35,592 bases of DNA from JALRBM01 sp964615445 (GCA_964615445.1 CAZTOK010000014.1:1-35592), one strand, 5' to 3'; shown: positions 16,647 to 25,083, counted from the stretch's first letter. Notes: a model not told the origin generated them from the letters alone. Program-made: numbers and translations.

Positions 16647-19163
16647 CTAGACAACAACTGCGCCAGTCACTGCCATAACTGCTTCGGTAACGCTGGTAGT
16701 GACTACATTCACTTCATCACCTGTGAGTGTATGGTCGGCAGCGGTCAGCTTAATGCGAATAGTCACATTCTTTTTTACCCCGTCTTCCGGCTGATATATA
16801 TCAACTGCCGAGATACTTGTTAGAAGCGTGGTTTCTTGTAATGCTCGCTCAGCTTCACTTATGATTGTACTGTAGAGTACATGAGTATCTACCTGGAAAC
16901 AAATATCGCGTTCAGTGCCCGGGTAGCGACTGAGTGGAACATACTGTGTTTTTTGCCCCATCGTCGCTTCGAATAAAGCGTCAGCATCTAGCTCAAACCC
17001 GGCTGTCGCTTCAGGCAGTTTGAAACTTCGAGCAACGGCTTTTTTATATTCACCCACCACACCAATCACTACGCCAGTAGCTTGACTCATCACCAGCGCT
17101 GAGCGACGATGCTCGAATGGTGCCACAACCGCATAATTTGGATCTGCCTGAATCGGCTGATAGCTAACCTTCATGTCGAGTGTTTTTAAAAGGTAATCTA
17201 GTATCTTTTTAGCCTGATAATATGGAGACCCGTCTATATCGTGACGGTTTGTGACAGTCGTAGCCAGCATATTCGCCTCTTTTGGCACATTTTCATTAGT
17301 CATGCCGTACTGCTTTGGATGCACTTTATTGAGCTCAAATACCGCAAATGATTCGTAACCTTGCTTTACATTTGGATGGATCGTGGTGAGCAAACTTGGC
17401 GTAAGTGTTTGACGGTAATATTGAAGGTCAGGACTAATTGAGTTAACAATTTTATACGAATCTTCTTGCTTTTGGCCAGCTTTTGTCAGCGCGTCACCGT
17501 GCACAAAACTATACGTTAAAACTTCGTTTACCCCAGCACGTACCAAACTCTCGCGAATACGAGCACGAAACGTGTCGAACTCACTTGGACGAACAGCCGT
17601 AAAGTCACGAAGTGGCAGTGTTGGTTCAATGGTATCAAAACCATTAATACGACCTATTTCCTCAATAATATCCTCTGGAATGTGAATATCTGAGCGCCAA
17701 TAGGGCGGTGTGACATGCAAACACCCGTCGCTTCCTGGCAGCAACTCTTCGTCGTCACAAGTCATTGTCACGTCGAATTCAACATCCTGCAGTGTATCGA
17801 GCATGTCTTCAATAGTATAGTTACTTCCAAGTACCGCATTTACCGTCATAGCATCGAGTGTTAGCTCGCTCGCCTCTTTCTTTCCTGGATATGCCTCAGC
17901 GATTTCGCTTGCCTGCATCGTTCCAGCAAAATCATGCAGCATTTCTATAGCATTTATAAGTACTGGCGCCGTAAGCTCAGCGGGCTGGCCTTTTGTAAAG
18001 CGTGTAATGGCTTCACTAAAAATACCATGGCGCATTTGGGTTGCACGGAGATTGTATAAATTAAATGTGGCGCTTTCAAGAATAATGGTTTTAGTTGAGC
18101 TATCTATCTCAGTTTCAGCACCGCCCATTGCGCCGGCAAGCGCCACCGCCTTTTCACCGTTTGCTATCACAATATCGTCTGGCGTAAGCGTAATAGTGCG
18201 GCCATCAAGTAGCGTAAGTGTCTCGTGCTCGCGGCCTGATCGTACATGAATATCTGCCTGTCCACTATTCACAGCCAGAAGTTTGTCATAGTCAAATGCA
18301 TGTAGCGGTTGACCCGTCAGCATCATAAGATAATTTGTCACGTCAACAATTGCGCTTATCGGACGTACACCAACGCGCGCTAAATAGGTTTGAATTTGTA
18401 GTGGCGAGCGTGCACCTTCTTTGGCGTTAGTGAGAATAACTGCCTGATAACGCTTAGACAATTCTGATGTATCAATGGTAACACGTGGCGCTGCGATAGC
18501 TGCCTGAACATCTGCCGGTGCCAAGCTGCTCTTAAGCCATTCTGGTGTATTAAACTGCTTATCTTGAATAGCAGCGACCTCGCGTGCAAAGCCAATAATA
18601 CCAAAGCAATCGGGACGATGTGTGAGTGATTTATTTTCAATATCAAGTAAATAATCATTCAGCTCATATGCTTCAGCAAACAATGTTCCTGGTGCCACTT
18701 CTTTATCAATTTCAAGAATACCGGTATGATCATCAAACAAATCGAGTTCACGCGCGCTGGCGATCATACCATTGCTCATTACTCCGCGAAGCTTTCGGGC
18801 ACCAAGCACAAATGGTTCAGCGTCTTTAAATGTTTCTGGTACCGTACTATGTGGCGGGAGCCACGCCACAAGCAATCCTTCGCGTACATTTGATGCACCG
18901 CACACTACTTGTACATACCCGTTTTCATCGCGCTCTACGTTTTGCGTCACACCACTGTCATCAAGCTTAGTCACGTTTAAGTGATCGCTATCTTCATGTT
19001 TTTTACACTCGACAACTCGTGCCACAATCACACCCTTATACTTCACACCAAGGTCGATTACTTCTTCGATTTCAACCAAACGTGCGCCGATAAGCGTCGC
19101 TAGCTCATCAATGGGCAGATCAATGTCGGTAAATTTTTTAAGCCAGTTAACTGAAATAATCAT
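16647..19163 (-). CDS. pheT: Phenylalanine--tRNA ligase beta subunit
   Basis: This 838-residue protein is the beta subunit of the alpha2-beta2 enzyme that charges tRNA-Phe. Order of domains: an N-terminal region with the tRNA-binding OB fold (about 40-160), B3/B4 editing and B5 domains, a catalytic-like core, and the C-terminal ferredoxin-like anticodon-binding domain. Landmarks are NKSLTHRPDCFG, the VTNYLMMLTGQPLHAFD stretch and the YPGTERDICFQV stretch. The length is normal. It overlaps the preceding flavin-binding gene by 4 nt (ATGA), so it is probably translated from the pheS message despite the two genes in between. Confidence 0.97.
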   Translation of the reverse strand: MIISVNWLKKFTDIDLPIDELATLIGARLVEIEEVIDLGVKYKGVIVARVVECKKHEDSDHLNVTKLDDSGVTQNVERDENGYVQVVCGASNVREGLLVAWLPPHSTVPETFKDAEPFVLGARKLRGVMSNGMIASARELDLFDDHTGILEIDKEVAPGTLFAEAYELNDYLLDIENKSLTHRPDCFGIIGFAREVAAIQDKQFNTPEWLKSSLAPADVQAAIAAPRVTIDTSELSKRYQAVILTNAKEGARSPLQIQTYLARVGVRPISAIVDVTNYLMMLTGQPLHAFDYDKLLAVNSGQADIHVRSGREHETLTLLDGRTITLTPDDIVIANGEKAVALAGAMGGAETEIDSSTKTIILESATFNLYNLRATQMRHGIFSEAITRFTKGQPAELTAPVLINAIEMLHDFAGTMQASEIAEAYPGKKEASELTLDAMTVNAVLGSNYTIEDMLDTLQDVEFDVTMTCDDEELLPGSDGCLHVTPPYWRSDIHIPEDIIEEIGRINGFDTIEPTLPLRDFTAVRPSEFDTFRARIRESLVRAGVNEVLTYSFVHGDALTKAGQKQEDSYKIVNSISPDLQYYRQTLTPSLLTTIHPNVKQGYESFAVFELNKVHPKQYGMTNENVPKEANMLATTVTNRHDIDGSPYYQAKKILDYLLKTLDMKVSYQPIQADPNYAVVAPFEHRRSALVMSQATGVVIGVVGEYKKAVARSFKLPEATAGFELDADALFEATMGQKTQYVPLSRYPGTERDICFQVDTHVLYSTIISEAERALQETTLLTSISAVDIYQPEDGVKKNVTIRIKLTAADHTLTGDEVNVVTTSVTEAVMAVTGAVVV

Positions 19164-19600
19164 ACCCTATCCTCTTTTTTATAATGATGATATATCATTT
19201 TGCCAACGGATTTCGACTCGTTAATATCACCTATAGGTGCGCAGTACACGCTCCAACTAGTCACTTTTTCGCTCCCTTTTTCGTTGGGATACCTGTCAGT
19301 ATAGATATCACGTGCAACCTTGGCTGCATCGCCTACTAATCGAGTAGCTTCTGTTGAAATATATACCGCCCCACGCCCTCCAGGCGCATTTGCAGTTTGC
19401 TGCGAATCAAATATTACCATAAAGACAGAGCCGTTACGCGCAATATTCTGCGAATGGACAGTTGAATCCTGTGAGAACCAATAAATATACTTCGAATCAT
19501 TGGCAAAATGAATAGGCACTGCCCATGGACTATTATCTTTACATGTTGTAGCAAGTACACAGTATGAATTAGCACTTAAGATAACTTCTGTATCGTTCAT
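19160..19600 (-). CDS. Pyridoxamine 5'-phosphate oxidase-like FMN-binding protein
   Basis: This 146-residue protein resembles the FMN-binding split-barrel superfamily: an N-terminal strand pair (YCVLATTCKDNSPWAVPIHF), a YIYWFSQDSTVHSQNIARN segment and a FMVIFDS strand. True PNPOx needs further conserved residues that I cannot identify, so the substrate is unknown. It may bind FMN, F420 or heme. It lies between pheS and pheT and overlaps pheT by 4 nt. A second split-barrel-like gene precedes it. Confidence 0.75.
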   Translation of the reverse strand: MNDTEVILSANSYCVLATTCKDNSPWAVPIHFANDSKYIYWFSQDSTVHSQNIARNGSVFMVIFDSQQTANAPGGRGAVYISTEATRLVGDAAKVARDIYTDRYPNEKGSEKVTSWSVYCAPIGDINESKSVGKMIYHHYKKEDRV

Positions 19601-19609
19601 ATAGTCTAT

Positions 19610-20104
19610 CTACGCGCTCTCTTTGCGATTATTCCATGGGAGGTGATATTTGGTTCGATTGCCATCATAACTATCAAACAAATACCAATCGCTTGGGGTA
19701 ATTTTAAATAGCGCAATGTGACCGTCTTTTTTAATTTGCGCCAGAAGCGAGCCTGACGTTTCAAAGCGTTCTTTGTAGAGCTCCATCGCTGGATGACCTT
19801 GTTCGATGTCTTGAATCATTTCAACCATTCCTTCAAATTCGACACAGCGCACTAATTGATTAAGAAAATGCTGCGTAACGATATTGCCGGCAACATAGGG
19901 ATTTTTAAGAAGTTCTTGTACGTGACGCGTGCTGAGTGCTGATACAAAATAGAGGTTCAGCTCGTCATCATACACATAATGCACCTCATATACCCAAGGT
20001 TTATTATCGTGCACGGTCGCCATCGACATATGAATAACTTGGGGAATATAATCGCGAATAGTATGTTCGATTTGTTCGTTAGTCATAGTACTTTTTTCGT
20101 TCAT
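19610..20104 (-). CDS. PNPOx/YhbP-like flavin split-barrel protein
   Basis: This 164-residue protein also appears to belong to the split-barrel flavin-binding superfamily, closest in look to the UPF0306/YhbP group: MSMATVHDNKPWVYEVHYVYDDELNLYFVSALSTRHVQELLKN contains the strand, substrate-side and helix pattern. The ATG at 20104 overlaps the pheS stop (ATGA) and has GAGG 8 nt upstream; an ATG 18 nt further in is a weaker alternative. Identity with the following split-barrel protein is low, so this is not a recent duplication. Function unknown, probably a flavin-dependent oxidoreductase. Confidence 0.72.
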   Translation of the reverse strand: MNEKSTMTNEQIEHTIRDYIPQVIHMSMATVHDNKPWVYEVHYVYDDELNLYFVSALSTRHVQELLKNPYVAGNIVTQHFLNQLVRCVEFEGMVEMIQDIEQGHPAMELYKERFETSGSLLAQIKKDGHIALFKITPSDWYLFDSYDGNRTKYHLPWNNRKESA

Positions 20105-21105
20105 GCAAATTTCCTCAAAAATTGTAGTTTACCTGATTCAAAATGACGGAGATCTTCAATGCCATATTTAAGCATTACAAGTCGCTCGACGCCACCACCC
20201 CACGCGAACCCGCGATAACGAGCAGGGTCGATATCGGCAGCTTTTAGTACATTTGGATGAATCATGCCACACCCCAACATTTCGAGCCATTCACCTGGTT
20301 TGCCGCCGAGCGCGGCTGGTTTTTCAATGGCAAATTCAAGACCTGGCTCGACAAATGGAAAATACCCTGGCTGAGTTTTAATCTTCAATTTTTGGCCATA
20401 GTATACTTCGAAAAAGCTACGTAATGTCCCGAGCATTTGTCCTAAACTTGCATCTCTAGACACGAATACACCCTCAACTTGGTAAAAGGTATGCTCGTGT
20501 GTGGCATCAACATCCTCATTACGAAATACGCGGCCATAGCTAATTGCCGCAATTTGGCCGCCCGCCTCGAGCTTAGCTTTTCCACCTTTTAGAATACGGT
20601 TCTGCATAGTACTGGTGTGGGCCGGTGGAATAAAGCCCTCTTCAGTACGAAATGTATCGTAGCCATCGCGTGCCGGGTGGTTTTCGGGAAAATTTAGTGC
20701 GCCAAACATATGATGGTCGTCGTCGATTTGGCGAGATTCAATTGCTTCAAACCCCATGCGCGTAAAAATATCAATCACGTTTTCAAGCTCACGCGTCAGC
20801 GGATGCATTGTTCCTTGTTCGGTGGGAAGTAACTCTGGTGCCTTACTATTAACATCCCATGGGGCAGTCACGTCAATTGGCGCAATCGTTGCATCTTCCA
20901 TTTCGGCTTCACGAAGCGCTACGGCGGCCTCAAGTGCTACTTTTAGCTCATTTACTGCTTTTCCAAACGCGCCACGTTCGCTTGGTTCAAGTGTTGGAAT
21001 AGCGGCATAGAGTTGCTTAATTTCATCAGCCTTTAATACATCGCGTGGCACACCTGAATTGGCAATGCGCTCTAAAAGGACTGGACGGAGTTCATCGATA
21101 TTCAT
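20101..21105 (-). CDS. pheS: Phenylalanine--tRNA ligase alpha subunit
   Basis: This 334-residue protein is the catalytic class II subunit of phenylalanyl-tRNA synthetase. An N-terminal coiled-coil tRNA-binding region (about 1-75) precedes the core with motif 2 (GRVFRNEDVDATHEHTF, 191-207) and motif 3 (GFAWGGGVERLVM, 299-311). AGGAG precedes the ATG, with a TATACT 10 nt before it, so the main promoter may lie further upstream. The stop is TGA. Downstream come two split-barrel genes and then pheT, an unusual interruption. Confidence 0.97.
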   Translation of the reverse strand: MNIDELRPVLLERIANSGVPRDVLKADEIKQLYAAIPTLEPSERGAFGKAVNELKVALEAAVALREAEMEDATIAPIDVTAPWDVNSKAPELLPTEQGTMHPLTRELENVIDIFTRMGFEAIESRQIDDDHHMFGALNFPENHPARDGYDTFRTEEGFIPPAHTSTMQNRILKGGKAKLEAGGQIAAISYGRVFRNEDVDATHEHTFYQVEGVFVSRDASLGQMLGTLRSFFEVYYGQKLKIKTQPGYFPFVEPGLEFAIEKPAALGGKPGEWLEMLGCGMIHPNVLKAADIDPARYRGFAWGGGVERLVMLKYGIEDLRHFESGKLQFLRKFA

Positions 21106-21155
21106 AACTACTCCTAGTATACGTTATAACAGAGGAAAAAATCGAGCCTAAAATA

Positions 21156-21398
21156 CTAAACGCTATTTACCATAAAGAATGAAGCAATAATAATGAGAAC
21201 AACTACAACGAAGATTGCCGCCCACATCCAAGCAAGGCTGGTCGTTTTTTTTGTGCCCTTTAAATAGGGTGAATCTTCGATATCATCGGTCGGCGCATTG
21301 TCAATCTGCGCACGTTTTTTTGCTTTTTCTTGAAGTTCTGCCGCCAGCCGCTGCTGCAATTCCGAACGGTTGTCATCTTGTCGTATAAATAAGGCCAT
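21156..21398 (-). CDS. Small single-pass membrane protein
   Basis: This 80-residue protein has a charged, helical, probably coiled-coil N-terminal part (about 10-32), a linker, and one strong C-terminal membrane segment (about 56-77, WMWAAIFVVVVLIIIASFF). Most of it should face the cytoplasm. No family recognised. A TATAAT -10 lies 6 nt before the ATG. It is followed by pheS after 50 nt and is divergent from the aquaporin-like gene. Confidence 0.7.
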   Translation of the reverse strand: MALFIRQDDNRSELQQRLAAELQEKAKKRAQIDNAPTDDIEDSPYLKGTKKTTSLAWMWAAIFVVVVLIIIASFFMVNSV

Positions 21399-21404
21399 AC
21401 CTCT

Positions 21405-21410
21405 ATTATA
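21405..21410 (-). promoter_or_regulatory. -10 element 6 nt before the small membrane protein
   Basis: TGCTATAAT on the minus strand is an extended -10 whose hexamer ends 6 nt before the ATG at 21398. The expected transcription start coincides with the start codon, predicting a leaderless mRNA. Confidence 0.6.
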
Positions 21411-21437
21411 GCACTCGTGGTTATTCTCAGAATTATA

Positions 21438-21446
21438 TGGTATACT
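21438..21446 (+). promoter_or_regulatory. Extended -10 of the aquaporin-like gene
   Basis: TGGTATACT is followed by a leader of about 25 nt carrying AAAGGAGGG, a very strong Shine-Dalgarno site, 9 nt before the ATG at 21479. Confidence 0.6.
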
Positions 21447-21478
21447 AGCCCCATATTCACTAAAGGAGGGAATGAAAG

Positions 21479-22342
21479 ATGGCTACCAAAAAAGCCGCTT
21501 CAAGCACAAAGAAGTCTTCGTCGAAAAAGTCTACTTCGAGTGCAAAAGCAACCACAAAAGTAACAACGGTAAAAGCTGTTGAAACACACGAGCCAAAGCC
21601 AGCAATGCAAGCTGCGTCAGTAAGCAAACGCTCGGTTCGCTTCAGCCTAAGTCGCACACCGCTTGTTGCTGCGCTCATTGCTGAGTTTGTTGGTACATTT
21701 GTGTTCGCAGCAACTATTATTGCCGGCCAGGGCCAGCCAATCCTTGTGTTCTTTGCACTTGTTGGCGTTGTGCTTGCCTTTGGTGCGCTTTCAGGAGCAT
21801 ATGTTAACCCAGCACTTACGCTTGGTGCATGGGTGACTAAACGTATTAGTGGTCTTCGCGCGCTTGGGTATATTGTGGCACAAATACTTGGTGCAATGCT
21901 TGCCTTAGTACTTTTGAACGCATACGTCCACGCAGCACCAGTGCCAGCTCAGGGTGACCTTGCAACAACCGCGACCGAGCTCTTTAAAGCAGCCGCTATT
22001 CCTCAGAACAAGGAATGGTTCATCTTCTTCTCTGAGTTAATCGGCACGATCGTGTTTGGGTTTGCCGTTGCAGCCGCCACGCGTGAAAAACGCGAACGTA
22101 CAGCCGCAGCCTTTACGTCAGGTATTGGTGTGTTCCTTGGTCTGATGATCGCTGGTTCTGCTGCCGCTTACGTTGGTGGAAGTGCTATTCTTAACCCAGC
22201 TGTTGCCGTATCGTTACAAGCTATCAACTTTACGAGCATTTGGCCGATTGCTGTGTATGTTATTGCCAGTGCTATTGGTGCAGTTATTGGTTTTGTACTC
22301 TACGACATGCTTCGTGGTGCCGAAAACGAGCAGACTGCTTAG
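21479..22342 (+). CDS. MIP/aquaporin-family channel with Lys/Ser-rich N-terminal extension
   Basis: This 287-residue protein forms a six-helix water or solute channel of the major intrinsic protein family. The two NPA boxes are at 110-112 (SGAYVNPALT) and 239-241 (SAILNPAVAV). The residue after the second NPA is Val where most aquaporins have the selectivity-filter Arg, and the first box has Tyr where His is common, so the pore may be wider. The first about 55 residues are rich in Lys, Ser, Ala and Thr, resembling histone H1-type tails. The upstream ATG in AATGAAAG is out of frame, so I use the start at 21479, 9 nt after AGGAGG. It is followed by a 34-nt palindromic terminator. Confidence 0.88.
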   Translation: MATKKAASSTKKSSSKKSTSSAKATTKVTTVKAVETHEPKPAMQAASVSKRSVRFSLSRTPLVAALIAEFVGTFVFAATIIAGQGQPILVFFALVGVVLAFGALSGAYVNPALTLGAWVTKRISGLRALGYIVAQILGAMLALVLLNAYVHAAPVPAQGDLATTATELFKAAAIPQNKEWFIFFSELIGTIVFGFAVAAATREKRERTAAAFTSGIGVFLGLMIAGSAAAYVGGSAILNPAVAVSLQAINFTSIWPIAVYVIASAIGAVIGFVLYDMLRGAENEQTA

Positions 22343-22356
22343 TTAACAACCAAAGC

Positions 22357-22390
22357 TATAAAAATATCGGGATATCCCGATATTTTTATA
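22357..22390. terminator. 34-nt perfect palindrome, bidirectional terminator
   Basis: The 34 nt read the same on both strands, with arms TATAAAAATATCGGG and CCCGATATTTTTATA around a central AT-rich tetranucleotide. The transcript would form a GC-tipped hairpin with a U-rich tail on either strand, a classic intrinsic terminator for the aquaporin-like gene. Confidence 0.85.
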
Positions 22391-22409
22391 TGTGTACTTA
22401 CTACTCATA

Positions 22410-22438
22410 TTGACAGCATCTGCTATCGTACTTATTAT
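22410..22438 (+). promoter_or_regulatory. Promoter of the 132-residue orphan gene
   Basis: A perfect TTGACA (22410-22415), a 17-nt spacer and TATTAT (22433-22438). The leader of about 25 nt contains GAGG and GGAGGG before the ATG at 22469. Confidence 0.8.
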
Positions 22439-22468
22439 TCCTCAGTTAGCACATGAGGTTGGAGGGCT

Positions 22469-22867
22469 ATGACTATCCGAATCGGCATTATTGCACCTTT
22501 GGATATCGAGACAACAGAAGAAGACGTAAGACGAGCGTACGCCTGCTTGTTTAAGATATGTTCCGACTATCGCAACAATAACGACTTTGGCATTACTGTC
22601 GCAGCTCGAGACCATCTTGGACTACTTCTTGCAAACGATTTAATGCAGTACCAATGGCACATAGGAATTGTTGTAGAAGAGAATCAAAATAATCCCATAG
22701 AGGAATACCATACATTGTGGATAGCGGAAACAGAAAACTCAATTCATTATGGTGTCGCTCGAGCAAGCAATGTGTTAATCGTTAGTCATCGTTTTCACCA
22801 CAATACTACGATACGAAACAGAATCGCCTCTTTTAGTCGGGATGGCGGCAGAGTCTACTACATGTAG
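22469..22867 (+). CDS. Hypothetical Rossmann-like small protein (possible SLOG-type), orphan gene
   Basis: This 132-residue soluble protein has an alternating strand-helix pattern: RIGIIAPL, a helix, GITVAARDHLGLLL, HIGIVVEE, then HYGVARASNVLIVSH and a C-terminal RNRIASFSRDGGRVYYM. This order of strands with a V-x-x-A-R-D-H-L-x-x-L loop and an ASNVLIVSH strand recalls SLOG/LOG-type nucleotide-binding folds, but I see no diagnostic motif, so this is only inference. It is a monocistronic unit with its own promoter and a hairpin after it. GGAGGG is only 2-3 nt from the ATG. Codon use is ordinary for the window. Confidence 0.7.
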   Translation: MTIRIGIIAPLDIETTEEDVRRAYACLFKICSDYRNNNDFGITVAARDHLGLLLANDLMQYQWHIGIVVEENQNNPIEEYHTLWIAETENSIHYGVARASNVLIVSHRFHHNTTIRNRIASFSRDGGRVYYM

Positions 22868-22897
22868 CTAGCACCCGCTCTGGTAGCAACGCGATTG

Positions 22898-22929
22898 CGA
22901 AGATCCCGCCACCTGAGCGGGATTCTTCG
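22898..22929. terminator. Hairpin between the orphan gene and rmuC
   Basis: CGAAGATCCCGC pairs with GCGGGATTCTTCG with one bulged base, loop of 7 nt. It sits in the convergent gap and could end transcription from both sides, although a run of Ts is weak. Confidence 0.65.
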
Positions 22930-22932
22930 TAA

Positions 22933-24009
22933 TTACATATCTTCTCTTTGTGGACGATCGAGCAATTGCGGCTCAACAGATGAATCAGTCGCGGCAATCT
23001 TTACAATATCTTTATCTACTTTACCAAGTTCTTTGTGAGCCGAATTATAGTGGTTTACTGTTGTTCCAAGTGCGTTTCCCAATTTTTGCATATATTCTTC
23101 AAACTTTCCAATATGCTGACCAAGCTTTCCGACCCGCACCTGAATATCTTTGGCCTGTTCTTCAATTTGTAAGCTTCGCAGTCCTTGCATTACCGTTTGT
23201 AAATACGCCATAAAGCTTGTTGGACTTACGATAATTACTCGTTTATCACGAAACGCATACTCAATGAGGTCGCGCGAGCTACCGCCAGCACCTACTCCAT
23301 TAATCAAAAGGTCATAATATAGCGACTCACTTGGAATAAACATAAACGCAAAATCCATCGTTGACTCGCTTGGCCGAATATATTTGCTCGTCTCATCAAT
23401 ACGTCCCTTAAGATCGCTTTTTACTTTTTGCAGCAGTCGTTCACGCTCGGTTTTATCCTTCGCTTCAACCATACGATTATAATTTTCGAGGCTAAATTTA
23501 CTGTCTATTGGAAGAATGCGCCCTTTGTCTAAGAAAATCACCGCATCAACAATTTCGCCGTCATTAAATTTGTACTGCAGTGCAAACTGCCCTGGAGGCA
23601 GCACATTTTGAAGTACAGTTTGCAAATAAAACTCACCAAACACACCGCGCTGCTTTGGATTTTGCAATACGTTTTGCAGCGTTTTCAGCTCATCGGCAAC
23701 ATCTACCACTCGACGGTTTGTTTCGTCTAGTTTTGCAAGGCGCTGAGTCACATCCGCTACTAATTTGGCACTTTCACCCAGCTGCTTTTGCACCGAGGTT
23801 TGCATAGCGGTACTATTACGCTCTAATTTATCGCCAACACTTTGTTGTAGCAGCGCAATACTTCGCGATAACTCGGTAACATCTGCTTTCATAAGCTCTA
23901 CTGAACTATGGTTTTTGAGTTCACGAAGGCGTTGGTTTAACATAAAAACAACCATGCCAAACCCAGCTATGACAGCAAGTAACACCACCAAAAGAATTGT
24001 CTGTTCCAT
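22933..24009 (-). CDS. rmuC: DNA recombination protein RmuC family
   Basis: This 358-residue protein has an N-terminal membrane anchor (about 4-22), a long coiled coil (about 25-115) and the RmuC domain (about 125-330), a restriction-nuclease-like fold linked in other bacteria to limiting recombination at inverted repeats. Landmarks are RGVFGEFYLQTVLQ, VDAVIFLDKG, PIDSKFSLENYNRM and the FMFIPSESLYYDLL stretch. The open frame extends 14 codons further, but the ATG at 24009 is preceded by TATACT at 6 nt, so the extension would not be transcribed and the shorter start is chosen. Convergent with the 132-residue orphan. Confidence 0.92.
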   Translation of the reverse strand: MEQTILLVVLLAVIAGFGMVVFMLNQRLRELKNHSSVELMKADVTELSRSIALLQQSVGDKLERNSTAMQTSVQKQLGESAKLVADVTQRLAKLDETNRRVVDVADELKTLQNVLQNPKQRGVFGEFYLQTVLQNVLPPGQFALQYKFNDGEIVDAVIFLDKGRILPIDSKFSLENYNRMVEAKDKTERERLLQKVKSDLKGRIDETSKYIRPSESTMDFAFMFIPSESLYYDLLINGVGAGGSSRDLIEYAFRDKRVIIVSPTSFMAYLQTVMQGLRSLQIEEQAKDIQVRVGKLGQHIGKFEEYMQKLGNALGTTVNHYNSAHKELGKVDKDIVKIAATDSSVEPQLLDRPQREDM

Positions 24010-24015
24010 ACGTTT

Positions 24016-24024
24016 AGTATACCA
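24016..24024 (-). promoter_or_regulatory. Extended -10 of rmuC, 6 nt before ATG
   Basis: TGGTATACT on the minus strand is an extended -10; 6 nt (AAACGT) separate it from the ATG at 24009. A leaderless mRNA is predicted. Confidence 0.65.
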
Positions 24025-24025
24025 T

Positions 24026-24511
24026 CTAAGCGTTAAGCATAAGCCGGACAATTACGACAAATACAAGGATGATCACCACCACAGGCCAAAACAGCCGAAT
24101 GCGCACAACCCAGGCGTATAGTACATAGGCGAGCATATAAAGTACTGCACACATTATGCCAACCATATACCAAGGCGACGCAGGTGCCATGCTGATAATA
24201 CCCCACAAACTTACTGTCGCTGCGAGTACTACTAGAAGCGGTCGAAACACTTGCATACGAATAAGCAGTAGTAGCCCCAAACCAGCAGCTAGAATGCTCG
24301 CGGTCATCTCGCCATACTGCACTGCCGAGCTACATTGCATTGTAGTAACATTACCACATACAAGACCACGCAAAACATAGTTCGATAGCAACCACGTTAC
24401 TCCCCAGGTAACAAGGCCTACAAGCAGTCCAACACCAGTTATCTGTACGATTTGGCGAACAGATGTAATAGCAAATGACGTGTGCGCTTCTTCGTACGAC
24501 TGATCCATCAT
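24026..24511 (-). CDS. Hypothetical polytopic membrane protein
   Basis: This 161-residue protein has about four or five hydrophobic segments (approximately 20-47, 69-85, 88-110, 112-135 and 138-158) and no recognised family. GGAGG precedes the double ATG start closely. It lies between PAP2 and rmuC on the same strand, 27 nt after PAP2, and may be co-transcribed with it. A cysteine pair (C52 and C60) sits in the loop after the first segment (VCGNVTTMQCSS). Confidence 0.65.
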   Translation of the reverse strand: MMDQSYEEAHTSFAITSVRQIVQITGVGLLVGLVTWGVTWLLSNYVLRGLVCGNVTTMQCSSAVQYGEMTASILAAGLGLLLLIRMQVFRPLLVVLAATVSLWGIISMAPASPWYMVGIMCAVLYMLAYVLYAWVVRIRLFWPVVVIILVFVVIVRLMLNA

Positions 24512-24538
24512 ATCCTCCTCTATTATGAGAATAGTGTA

Positions 24539-25045
24539 CTAGTTTTTTGTCTTTTTGGCGAGTGGTTGGTGTGATAGTTTTAGTAAATCTGCCTGCGCCA
24601 GCCAAAGCGATCCTACCGCAGCGACGGCAATTCCACCTAAAATGTCGAGTGGCGTATGAACAAGCGCCATCACTCGTCCCACACACATTGCAATCGTTAG
24701 AATAGCCAGAATGACCGTGAGATCTCGCCGACGTGTTACATACCACACTGAAAAGGTTAAAAACGACGCAAACAATGCATGGTCGGAAGGAAAACCAGGA
24801 TTATTAAGATAGAAAGCCCCAGGCGCTGCACCAAGCAGTTCAAACGGTCGCTCTCCCATTGGCTGATACACCGAGGCGAGTAGTTTGGCAAGCAAGTACG
24901 TGGTCATTCCAGCTACTACAATTCGAGCATATATTTCAAAACGTCCTTTTTTTGGTACAAGAACTAGTAGCGCATAGCCAGCAATAAGAACTATGGGAAT
25001 AATCGTACCATCAGCGATAACCTTAGTAAAAAATGAATTCGTCAT
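24539..25045 (-). CDS. PAP2-family membrane phosphatase
   Basis: This 168-residue protein belongs to the PAP2 (type 2 phosphatidic acid phosphatase) superfamily, which includes lipid-carrier pyrophosphatases. Motifs: K54 with R66-P67, P86-S87-D88-H89 (family PSGH), and R124, H130 and D134 in GRVMALVHTPLD. The usual Ser before the third-motif Arg is Gly. Five or so membrane segments. The open frame starts upstream at a GTG, but TATACT lies 7 nt before the ATG at 25045, so the ATG is chosen. The role could be undecaprenyl-diphosphate recycling, but the lipid substrate cannot be told from sequence. Confidence 0.87.
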   Translation of the reverse strand: MTNSFFTKVIADGTIIPIVLIAGYALLVLVPKKGRFEIYARIVVAGMTTYLLAKLLASVYQPMGERPFELLGAAPGAFYLNNPGFPSDHALFASFLTFSVWYVTRRRDLTVILAILTIAMCVGRVMALVHTPLDILGGIAVAAVGSLWLAQADLLKLSHQPLAKKTKN

Positions 25046-25052
25046 TACCTTC

Positions 25053-25058
25053 AGTATA
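25053..25058 (-). promoter_or_regulatory. -10 element 7 nt before the PAP2 gene
   Basis: TATACT on the minus strand lies 7 nt before the ATG at 25045; the intervening GAAGGTA contains only a weak GAAGG. Confidence 0.55.
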
Positions 25059-25083
25059 CTCCCCGAAGGAACAAGCACAACAA

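Noticed and set aside
22933..24051. Longer rmuC start with 14 extra codons
   Set aside because: The extra codons would include the -10 box, and the shorter start matches the membrane anchor at the N-terminus.
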